A DNA stretch of 64,000 nt from Lachnospiraceae bacterium (GTDB lineage Bacteria; Bacillota; Clostridia; Lachnospirales; Lachnospiraceae): contig JAUNNN010000002.1 of the NCBI GenBank assembly GCA_030531435.1, forward strand, positions 43,862 to 107,861, read 5' to 3'. The notes under the pieces were generated by a model. The model ran no database searches. It worked only from the letters and a program-made list of their open reading frames with translations, and was not told where the DNA came from. Positions within the stretch are counted from its first letter, which is position 1. The number at the start of each line of letters is the position of its first letter. Below are positions 26,294 through 33,686 of the stretch, in pieces. A program made the translations under genes and the position numbers.

Positions 26294-26874
26294 TATTTAA
26301 CCTCTATAAAATATCCTGAACGCTTAAGGGCTGGTCTTAATGCCATGTATACAAGAACAGATACAATTGTAGATGTTACTGCATTAATTGAAGTACTTAA
26401 TACGTTCCATGCTAATGTAAGCTCAGCAGCTGGCTTACCTAATATAAGGAGCTTATAGAAATATCCAACAAGTGGATCAAATATAACATTAAATAAAAGT
26501 CCACCTATCGCTGCAAGGATCACAAACTTTAACACCTTTTTATTATCTTCTTCTGTAGAAATGTGACCTATCTTATGAGCAATAAGCCCTGTTATAAGAC
26601 CTATGCATAATTTCAAAATAAATGTCTTTGGAGCATATACAATATACACTGGATCAAATAAATCACCTATTGTCATTCCAATTGCTCCGCCAAGACCACC
26701 ATATAATCCACCAAGAAGAAGGGCTGCAATTACACATACTGCATTTCCAAGATGAATTGATGTAGCATCTCCACCTGGAAGTGGAATTTTAATCTGTAAA
26801 AATGTGAATACAACATATGATAATGCTGCAAACAGACCAACAAGAACTACCTTATAAATTTTTTCATTTTTCAT
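26293..26874 (-). CDS. ECF transporter S component, probably for vitamin B6
   Basis: A 193-residue membrane protein with about six helices, beginning YKVVLVGLFAALSYVVFTFLQI. It has the small-residue-rich segment LLLGGLYGGLGGAIGMTIGDLFDP typical of energy-coupling-factor substrate-binding subunits. S components bind the vitamin and associate with a shared EcfT-EcfA module, which is not in this window. Co-transcription with the pyridoxamine kinase and divergence from a PdxR-type regulator point to pyridoxine or pyridoxamine uptake (the PdxU type). The ATG follows AGAGGTGAT. Confidence 0.8.
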   Translation of the reverse strand: MKNEKIYKVVLVGLFAALSYVVFTFLQIKIPLPGGDATSIHLGNAVCVIAALLLGGLYGGLGGAIGMTIGDLFDPVYIVYAPKTFILKLCIGLITGLIAHKIGHISTEEDNKKVLKFVILAAIGGLLFNVIFDPLVGYFYKLLILGKPAAELTLAWNVLSTSINAVTSTIVSVLVYMALRPALKRSGYFIEVK

Positions 26875-26911
26875 AATATCACCTCTCGCATTACTTATGC
26901 TTATTATTTGC

Positions 26912-26952
26912 TTGAAATTGTACTATATAACCGTTATTATAAAAATACTCAA
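26912..26952. promoter_or_regulatory. Overlapping divergent promoters of the vitamin B6 locus
   Basis: Plus strand, for the regulator: TTGAAA (26912-26917), 17-base spacer, TATTAT (26935-26940). Minus strand, for the ECF component and kinase: TTGAGT (26952-26947), 17-base spacer, TATATA (26929-26924). The -10 of the minus promoter lies within the spacer of the plus promoter, so polymerase cannot occupy both. This suits control by the MocR/PdxR protein encoded beside it. No operator was assigned. Confidence 0.5.
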
Positions 26953-26994
26953 TATTATTTATTTTTATATATACAGTTCAAGGATAATATCAAT

Positions 26995-28374
26995 ATGAAA
27001 CAAATATTGCTGGAAACAGATAACAGTTCATCGGATTTTTTATATGAACAGTTGTATTTAAATATTAAAAATCAGATTCTATCAGGTGATATGCTTGCAG
27101 GTGAAAAATGCCCATCTGTTCGTTCATTATCTGCAAATCTTTCTGTCAGCGTAACTACAGTTATGCAGGCATATAACCAGCTTCTGGCAGAAGGATACAT
27201 ATCAAGCAAACCTGGCAGTGGTTATTACGTGGAACGAGTTATTGCTCATAATACTTCTTATGGTAATACTTCATCCACCTACAATGCCGATGAACAGTTA
27301 AGCGCAGAGGTGGCTCCATATATAAACGATAATGAAATATTTGATTTTAATAAATGGAAAAAATGCTCAAATAGAATCTTTACAGAATACAGTGATTCTC
27401 TATTGTTTGAATCAGATATTAAGGGAGAATACAGCTTACGACTTGAAATTTCAAAGTATCTTCGTCAATCACGTGGAGTTAATGCTAAGCCTGAAAACAT
27501 AATAATAAGTGCTGGTACACAGCAAATCGCCTTTCATCTTGGACGTATTTTAAAAAAAGATCAGGTAAATATCATTGCCCTTGAGTCTCCTGGCTATTCA
27601 CCAGTTAAATCAATGTTTACAGATGCAGCCTTTAATACAATTGATATTCCTGTAACGAAAGCAGGCATCGACATTGATATACTCCCATCAAATCTTAAAT
27701 CTGCTGTATACGTAAACCCATCAAACCAGTTTCCAACAGGCGTTGTTATGCCTGCAGGTAAACGTTATGAAATCCTCAACTGGGCATATAAGAACAATTG
27801 CTACGTAATTGAGGATGACTATAATAGTGAGCTTAGATACTTTGGGCAGCCTCTGCCACCTATTAAGAGTCTTGATACAAATGACAGGGTTATATATCTT
27901 GGTTCATTTTCATCAACTTTATTTTCTGCAATCAAAATATCCTACATGGTATTGACCGATAATCTTACAAAAGTCTTTGACAATATGAAGGAAAACTACA
28001 CTCAGACTTGTTCAAAGGCAGAACAGCTTACTCTAGCGCTATTCATGAAAGAAGGCTATTACTATACAGCTATTAAGAAAAAACGTACACTCTACACCAA
28101 AAAACTTCAGGAATCTATTAATGCCTTTTCAAAATATGGTAAGGATAAAATAAAACTTACAAATACTAAATCAGGTCTTACGCTTACACTTATGGTTGAT
28201 ACAAATAAAACACCTGATGAACTAATTCAATCTGCAAAAGAAATTGGAATCAGAGCCTACTACATTAATGAGCTTTCAAGTAAAAATAAAGCTGCAATAT
28301 CACTTTATTACAGTAATATTCCAGCTAAAGAAATAAACCAAAAAATTAAAGAGCTCTGTACATTATGGAAATAG
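26995..28374 (+). CDS. MocR/PdxR-family transcriptional regulator (GntR HTH + aminotransferase-like)
   Basis: A 459-residue regulator. Residues about 10-80 form a GntR winged helix (LYEQLYLNIKNQILSG, CPSVRSLSANLSVSVTTVMQAYNQL, YISSKPGSGYYV). The remainder is a fold-type-I aminotransferase-like domain with VNPSNQFPTGVVMP and YVIEDDYNSELRY, and a PLP-lysine region near IYLGSFSSTLFSAIKISYMV. In characterised PdxR proteins this domain senses pyridoxal phosphate. The start is the ATG at 26995 (MKQILLET), with AAGGATA upstream; an earlier in-frame start lies upstream of this ribosome site. It diverges from the B6 kinase/transporter pair and likely controls it. Confidence 0.85.
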   Translation: MKQILLETDNSSSDFLYEQLYLNIKNQILSGDMLAGEKCPSVRSLSANLSVSVTTVMQAYNQLLAEGYISSKPGSGYYVERVIAHNTSYGNTSSTYNADEQLSAEVAPYINDNEIFDFNKWKKCSNRIFTEYSDSLLFESDIKGEYSLRLEISKYLRQSRGVNAKPENIIISAGTQQIAFHLGRILKKDQVNIIALESPGYSPVKSMFTDAAFNTIDIPVTKAGIDIDILPSNLKSAVYVNPSNQFPTGVVMPAGKRYEILNWAYKNNCYVIEDDYNSELRYFGQPLPPIKSLDTNDRVIYLGSFSSTLFSAIKISYMVLTDNLTKVFDNMKENYTQTCSKAEQLTLALFMKEGYYYTAIKKKRTLYTKKLQESINAFSKYGKDKIKLTNTKSGLTLTLMVDTNKTPDELIQSAKEIGIRAYYINELSSKNKAAISLYYSNIPAKEINQKIKELCTLWK

Positions 28375-28593
28375 TTATTCTGATTCATAGAATATTTCAT
28401 TCATTTCATCCATAAGAACACTCTCTGTATGCTCTTTTGAAGTCTCCTCTATAGATTCTCCATGACCTGTAAGTGCTGCAAATGGCGCAAATTGGGCTGC
28501 CCTGTCATGAATAGACATTGGAGGATGCTTCTTTGAAACATGATGCTCCATATAAAGCATATCTATATATTTTTCACTAAGCTTTGTGTCCAC
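28375..28593 (-). CDS. Small protein downstream of Y-family polymerase (YolD-like?)
   Basis: A 72-residue acidic protein with a conserved core HDRAAQFAPFAALTGHGESIEET. Small proteins with this FAPFAAL pattern are often encoded next to UmuC-type polymerases in Firmicutes and may be related to the YolD family, which is thought to assist them. It starts with GTG and overlaps the end of the polymerase gene by 17 bases. Its stop codon directly abuts the stop of the convergent regulator gene, leaving no intergenic space. The biochemical role is unknown. Confidence 0.6.
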   Translation of the reverse strand: MDTKLSEKYIDMLYMEHHVSKKHPPMSIHDRAAQFAPFAALTGHGESIEETSKEHTESVLMDEMNEIFYESE

Positions 28594-30010
28594 CTATCTG
28601 TGCATTCCTTTCTTTTGCTGTAGCACCTTCTTCAAAATTCATTCCTTTAAGTACTGCATTTTTACCGTATCTGTCTTTTATTTTTAAGAGAGCTTCCTGT
28701 ATTTTCTGTTCTTTTTCAAGCTGCCTTGTATCTTCCTTTTCTTCTTCCAAAAGGCCGAAATCAGAGAACATATCCATTTGCTGAAACTTCACTTCCTGCA
28801 TTGCTTCTTTTTCATCTTTGACTCTTCCAGCAACTACATATATTTTTCTAACGAGAAGATCTTTATTTACTACTTCATCATATAGTTCCATAAATGCAGA
28901 AATAATTTGCTTTGTAGAAGCGGTTGCCCTAAGTAAGCTTTTTGTTCCATGCGCGCTTTTTGGAATCTTACGTCCATAATGATCTGTTATTATTTCACCT
29001 TTATATTTTGAAGATATCTCCTTATTTGTAAGATTTTCTATATCATAAACAACCGTCAGTATCAGCTGATCTGTCACAATGTGTTTTTTTACTAAATCAA
29101 GTGATAAAAGGTCCGCCATTTCTTTAACAACTAGTTTTGCCTTATCGCTAGTATATGGATGTGTTAATACCTGACCAGAACTTATGCTATTCACTTCCGG
29201 TTTATATGCCTTAATATCTGCTATTGTACATGGTTCATATCCCCAGGCATGATCAATTAAAAGCTCTGCATTAATTCCAAATATCTTATAAAGAAGATCT
29301 TCGTTATAATACTCATCTTCTCCTCCAATTGAACATCTTGCCACATCTCCCATTGTATGTAAGCCGATATCCTTAAGCTTTTTGGCATACCCTCTGCCAA
29401 CTCTCCAAAAGTCTGTAATTGGAGTATGATCCCATAAAAGTTCTCTATAAGTTTTCTCGTCTAATTCTGCAATACGAACTCCATTCTCATCAGGCTCCAT
29501 ATGTTTTGCCACAATATCCATTGCGATTTTACAAAGATAAAGATTTGTACCAATACCTGCAGTTGCTGTTATACCTGTTTCTTTAAGCACATCCCCTATC
29601 ATTTTCATACAGAGTTCTCGCGCGCTCATATTATAAATTGATAAATATGGAGTTATATCGCAGAAAATTTCATCAACGGAATATACATGAATATCTTCGC
29701 TTGATACGTATCTAAGATAAATATCATATATCTGATTGCTGACTTCCATATATTTAGCCATTCTTGGCTTTGCTACTATGAAGTCAAAATGATTCTGTTT
29801 TGATTTTTGAATAACTTCAAAAAGCCTTGCACGTCCTGGGACCCCATAAGCTTTCAGGGCCGGAGATACGGCAAGGCATATTGTTTTTTCCGTTCTTGAC
29901 TCATCAGCCACTACAAGTCTGGCTTTTAGTGGATCAAGTTCTCGATCCACGCACTCGACTGATGCATAAAACGATTTTAAATCAATGGCAATATATGTTT
30001 TATCAGCCAT
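28577..30010 (-). CDS. Y-family DNA polymerase (UmuC/UvrX-like)
   Basis: A 477-residue translesion polymerase. Catalytic motifs: IAIDLKSFYASVECVDREL (first metal Asp, residue 9) and YSVDEIFCDITPYL (second Asp-Glu, about residues 113-114). The helix-hairpin-helix region VGRGYAKKLKDIGLHTMGDVA and a little-finger domain follow. QMDMF at about residues 411-415 looks like a beta-clamp binding motif, ahead of a charged tail. It resembles the UvrX/UmuC branch more than DinB in length. The gene overlaps the upstream GLUG-protein gene by 8 bases with GAGGAAG as ribosome site, so an error-prone polymerase is translated from the same message as a surface protein. Confidence 0.9.
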   Translation of the reverse strand: MADKTYIAIDLKSFYASVECVDRELDPLKARLVVADESRTEKTICLAVSPALKAYGVPGRARLFEVIQKSKQNHFDFIVAKPRMAKYMEVSNQIYDIYLRYVSSEDIHVYSVDEIFCDITPYLSIYNMSARELCMKMIGDVLKETGITATAGIGTNLYLCKIAMDIVAKHMEPDENGVRIAELDEKTYRELLWDHTPITDFWRVGRGYAKKLKDIGLHTMGDVARCSIGGEDEYYNEDLLYKIFGINAELLIDHAWGYEPCTIADIKAYKPEVNSISSGQVLTHPYTSDKAKLVVKEMADLLSLDLVKKHIVTDQLILTVVYDIENLTNKEISSKYKGEIITDHYGRKIPKSAHGTKSLLRATASTKQIISAFMELYDEVVNKDLLVRKIYVVAGRVKDEKEAMQEVKFQQMDMFSDFGLLEEEKEDTRQLEKEQKIQEALLKIKDRYGKNAVLKGMNFEEGATAKERNAQIGGHKA

Positions 30011-33000
30011 TCTTCCTCTTCTTAATTTTCTTAATAACGATTACCACTGCTATTAATATTATAACAGCAATTACAGCTCCGACTATATATAACGTATAGT
30101 CTACTGGTGCTTCAGCAATTGCAATTTCAGCATGAGAGCCTGATACCTCGAATGTACTGTATGAACCAAATAAGGTTGTATCTACCTTTTCCCATTTACC
30201 AGCATGGCTGATGTATATTACTGCATCTCTTTCCATGTTGTCAGGCTTCATGAATCTTACAAGATGGTTTTCCTTGCCATCGTAATTATAGTCAATTGTC
30301 CAGTGTTCTTTTACGTCCTTAATATTTGGAATATCAGAATAATCAAGCACACATGTAAGCTTATCATCCTCATGGAATTCACCATCAACAAGTATTGCTG
30401 ACTGTGAATTACTTCTAGTCTGCTCACTGGCAATGGTTGTCTTATATCTTGTATAAGTTGCCATCACTTCTGTATCACATACTAGGTCAGTAAGTTCCTT
30501 TACTTCCCAGCCTGCATATGATCCATCTTTATCAGAAACCTCTGGGAATTCACTACTGTCTACAGAATCCCCATAATTAACCATAATAGTTTTAATTACA
30601 GTTTCATCATCATCTTTATCTTCATCATCATCAAGTGCAAATGTTACATAAATTGTCTTAAATTCAGATGGAATACTTTCCACAGAAGTTAACACATCAT
30701 AAGCTACAGGTTCTGCTTTCTGGCTATAGCTTATTCTGTCTATTCCTGCAAGCTTGTCACTTACAAAATAGTTGTATCTGACTTTTCCATCTTCCTCTAC
30801 GCTTCCTGCTATTGCGCCAAAGTATCCATCAGTCTCAGGAATATCTACAAGTGAGTAACAGTTTGCAATATTTGTTCCATGTCCTGCAATACCACCTACG
30901 AATCTGTTTCCATATAGTGTAGCTTTAGCATATGACTTCTGAATATATGAATATGAGTCTCCAGCAATACCACCAACATATTCGCCGTTAGCACTTCTAA
31001 GCTTTCCATAGTTCTCACAATGAAGAATCGTTCCCATTTCCTGAAGGCCACATACACCTCCAAGATAACTCTTCTGAGATTTAACTAACCCTTTATTTTT
31101 ATCTGCTCTAAGTACACATTTTGTCTGATATGTAGAGCTGAAGTTTGCATCCTTTTTACCAGTAATATCACTTTCAAGGTCAAAATCATATTCAATTCCC
31201 ATAGCACCAGCTATACCAGATACATCAATATCTCCTTCGATACGACCTTCATTAAGACAATTTGCAAGAGTTGCATCTGTACATATTTCTGCTACAAGCA
31301 TTGACTGGTCATCAAAGGCATTTTCATAATCATTATCAAGAACACCATCTATGGCATCTGTATAAAGCTGCATAATCTCATTGAATTTGTCATTAACACC
31401 ATCCATATCTCCAAATACAGCATTATTTCCACTTGCCATTTCATCATTAAGGAGGCCCATATTATCGCTCATTCCCTGAAGGGCTTCCACAAGGCTGTTT
31501 GTTCTTTCCCTGTATTCACTGCCAAGTTCAGGGAAAACAATTCTGCCCTGGTCAGCTACATGTCTGAAAATCTTTTTTGTATCAGAGCCTGCATCTGATA
31601 AATCATCCGCTGCTTTTTTAAGGTTATTAGATGTTTTAGTAGCATCCTCTCTCACTACTGGATCCATTTTATCTGATACATTAGCAATTATGCCTGCCAT
31701 AACCATAGCCTGACTGGCAAGCTCTGTTTTTGCATCAACTGCTGCTTCATTATATTTAGCATTATATGAGGCTGTAGTATCTTTATTTGCTGAATTATTA
31801 ATATCTGTTTTGTTTGGATGTTCTGTCGCACCTGCATTTTGCAATTTATCAGCTGCATCATTTGCAAGCTGCTTATCATCATCATTTGACAAAAATTCAG
31901 AATTATCTGAATGTTTGAATTTTGCGACCTTGTCCCAGTTATTCCAATTAACGTTTCCAGCAATGTATGTAGGATCGCTTAGTGAAGATCTAATGTCATA
32001 TCCGTCTGAATCAAGAGGTATTATATCTTTTGAATTTGGATACTTATCATTTCCAGCTCCATCAGTTGCATTTCTCAAATCATAAATATAAAAATTCTCT
32101 GCTGCCGCTGTATATTTGCTCTTATTCTTTGTTTGTTCAGAAGACAGATAGCCAAACTTATCTTTCGCATCAGTATAATCATTTTTCTGACCTTCATCCA
32201 TATAACGATAAATGTCCATATCATTTACAGTTTTCTCAAGGTCTTTAGCAGCATCCTTTGTATGGTCAAAGGCTTCTTCAGTATTATCAATTGGCCCATC
32301 ACTCTTTGATGATTCACGCATGATGTAATCAGCACGTCCTGACAAATCATTGACACTTGCCACCATTCCATCTGTCCATTCAACTGTTCTGTCTGATAAG
32401 AATGATGTTTCATCAAGGGCTTTATTTGTGAACTGCTGAATCACTTTAAGTCTTGCTGATACAGTATTTGATTCATCACTTGCATCATCAATAGTAGTAC
32501 CAACAATGTCATGAAGCTCATCAATACTTGTAGAAAGCTTATTTATTACATCCTCTGTAAAGTCTACTACTACATAAGGTTCAGCCTGGCCAACGATTCC
32601 GCCTATATCCTTTCTACCATATACAAGTCCCTTATTTGTACAGCTATTAATATAACCTGACTGTCTGCCGCAAATTCCGCCAGTATTATATCCCACATGC
32701 TCATAGCCTACATTTCCATTATTTGTACAGAACTGAATAACTCCAATTGAAAGACCAGAAATACCACCTGTATCAATACTTCCAGAATCTACTACTGTAG
32801 TTTCTTTTTTCTTCTCGTCGTTTCCTTCACCACCAATAATTCCAAATAACCCTGATGTAACAGATGCAATATCCATCTCTTCAAGAGTCATTCCTCTCTC
32901 TATCATTACAGTGTTGATATCTGCACTATTTATACAGTTAGAAATAAGACCAACGTTTTCACCTGCTATTCCGCCAGTGTAATGCGCGCCTGTAACTGAT

Positions 33001-33686
33001 CCTTTTGCGCTACATCCTGAAATAATTCCTGAAAGCTCATTATATCCGCAAATTCCACCAACATAATCATAAGCATCAATTATTCCATCAAAGCTACAAT
33101 TTACAATTTGTCCTGCATTATTTCCGCAGATTCCACCTGTAATAACCTGCTTGCCTTCAGGATGAATAGTTGCATTAACATTTAAGTTTTTAACTACACC
33201 TGTCTCCTGAATATTTGAAAATACACCATAATTAGATACTGGTGCTGAATAAATAAGCCCTTCAATTGTGTGTCCATTTCCTTCAAATATTCCACCAAAT
33301 GTTGGAACAGTTTCAAATCCAGATCCCGTTAAAATAAGGTCTGCATCAAGATAGACAACTTTATTAACTGACCAAGTATCAAGCCAGCACTTCTTTGAAA
33401 AATCAACAAATTCAGCTGTTGATTCAATATGAATTTCTACTAAATCCTCATCAGCAGGCTCTTCTATAAGAACAACCTCATCAAAACTTCCATCGTCTTC
33501 GTCTGCCTGAGCCTTAGTTTCATCAAGCTTGTCCTTAGCATTCTGCTGTGTTCCTGTAGAAAAAGTCACTTCAATAGTTGGATTTTGTTCTTCAGTTTCT
33601 TTTGCAGCATATACATTAACACTTCCTAGTAAAAGTGATGCTGCCATTGTAAATATAAGAGTAAGAGCTGTACATTTTTTACGCAT
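30003..33686 (-). CDS. Large GLUG-repeat cell-surface protein with C-terminal TM anchor
   Basis: A 1227-residue secreted protein. It has a signal peptide (MRKKCTALTLIFTMAASLLLG, cleavage near VYA), an acidic linker, and two blocks of GLUG-type repeats (about residues 140-375 and 830-985, with units such as TGGICGNNAGQIVNCSF and VGGICGYNELSGIISGC). A long helical region of about 450 residues rich in Asp, Ala and Asn lies between them. A degenerate beta-grasp repeat (about 1020-1080) and a membrane helix YTLYIVGAVIAVIILIAVVIVI with a basic tail end it. The start at 33686 is set by GGAGGG and signal-peptide logic. It overlaps the MMPL gene by 8 bases, so the two probably act together at the envelope. 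Confidence 0.75.
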   Translation of the reverse strand: MRKKCTALTLIFTMAASLLLGSVNVYAAKETEEQNPTIEVTFSTGTQQNAKDKLDETKAQADEDDGSFDEVVLIEEPADEDLVEIHIESTAEFVDFSKKCWLDTWSVNKVVYLDADLILTGSGFETVPTFGGIFEGNGHTIEGLIYSAPVSNYGVFSNIQETGVVKNLNVNATIHPEGKQVITGGICGNNAGQIVNCSFDGIIDAYDYVGGICGYNELSGIISGCSAKGSVTGAHYTGGIAGENVGLISNCINSADINTVMIERGMTLEEMDIASVTSGLFGIIGGEGNDEKKKETTVVDSGSIDTGGISGLSIGVIQFCTNNGNVGYEHVGYNTGGICGRQSGYINSCTNKGLVYGRKDIGGIVGQAEPYVVVDFTEDVINKLSTSIDELHDIVGTTIDDASDESNTVSARLKVIQQFTNKALDETSFLSDRTVEWTDGMVASVNDLSGRADYIMRESSKSDGPIDNTEEAFDHTKDAAKDLEKTVNDMDIYRYMDEGQKNDYTDAKDKFGYLSSEQTKNKSKYTAAAENFYIYDLRNATDGAGNDKYPNSKDIIPLDSDGYDIRSSLSDPTYIAGNVNWNNWDKVAKFKHSDNSEFLSNDDDKQLANDAADKLQNAGATEHPNKTDINNSANKDTTASYNAKYNEAAVDAKTELASQAMVMAGIIANVSDKMDPVVREDATKTSNNLKKAADDLSDAGSDTKKIFRHVADQGRIVFPELGSEYRERTNSLVEALQGMSDNMGLLNDEMASGNNAVFGDMDGVNDKFNEIMQLYTDAIDGVLDNDYENAFDDQSMLVAEICTDATLANCLNEGRIEGDIDVSGIAGAMGIEYDFDLESDITGKKDANFSSTYQTKCVLRADKNKGLVKSQKSYLGGVCGLQEMGTILHCENYGKLRSANGEYVGGIAGDSYSYIQKSYAKATLYGNRFVGGIAGHGTNIANCYSLVDIPETDGYFGAIAGSVEEDGKVRYNYFVSDKLAGIDRISYSQKAEPVAYDVLTSVESIPSEFKTIYVTFALDDDEDKDDDETVIKTIMVNYGDSVDSSEFPEVSDKDGSYAGWEVKELTDLVCDTEVMATYTRYKTTIASEQTRSNSQSAILVDGEFHEDDKLTCVLDYSDIPNIKDVKEHWTIDYNYDGKENHLVRFMKPDNMERDAVIYISHAGKWEKVDTTLFGSYSTFEVSGSHAEIAIAEAPVDYTLYIVGAVIAVIILIAVVIVIKKIKKRKNG

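Noticed and set aside
28372..28377. Convergent regulator and small-protein genes touching stop to stop with no terminator
   Set aside because: Unusual but a common outcome of compact genomes; no hairpin or other structure was found to build a claim on.
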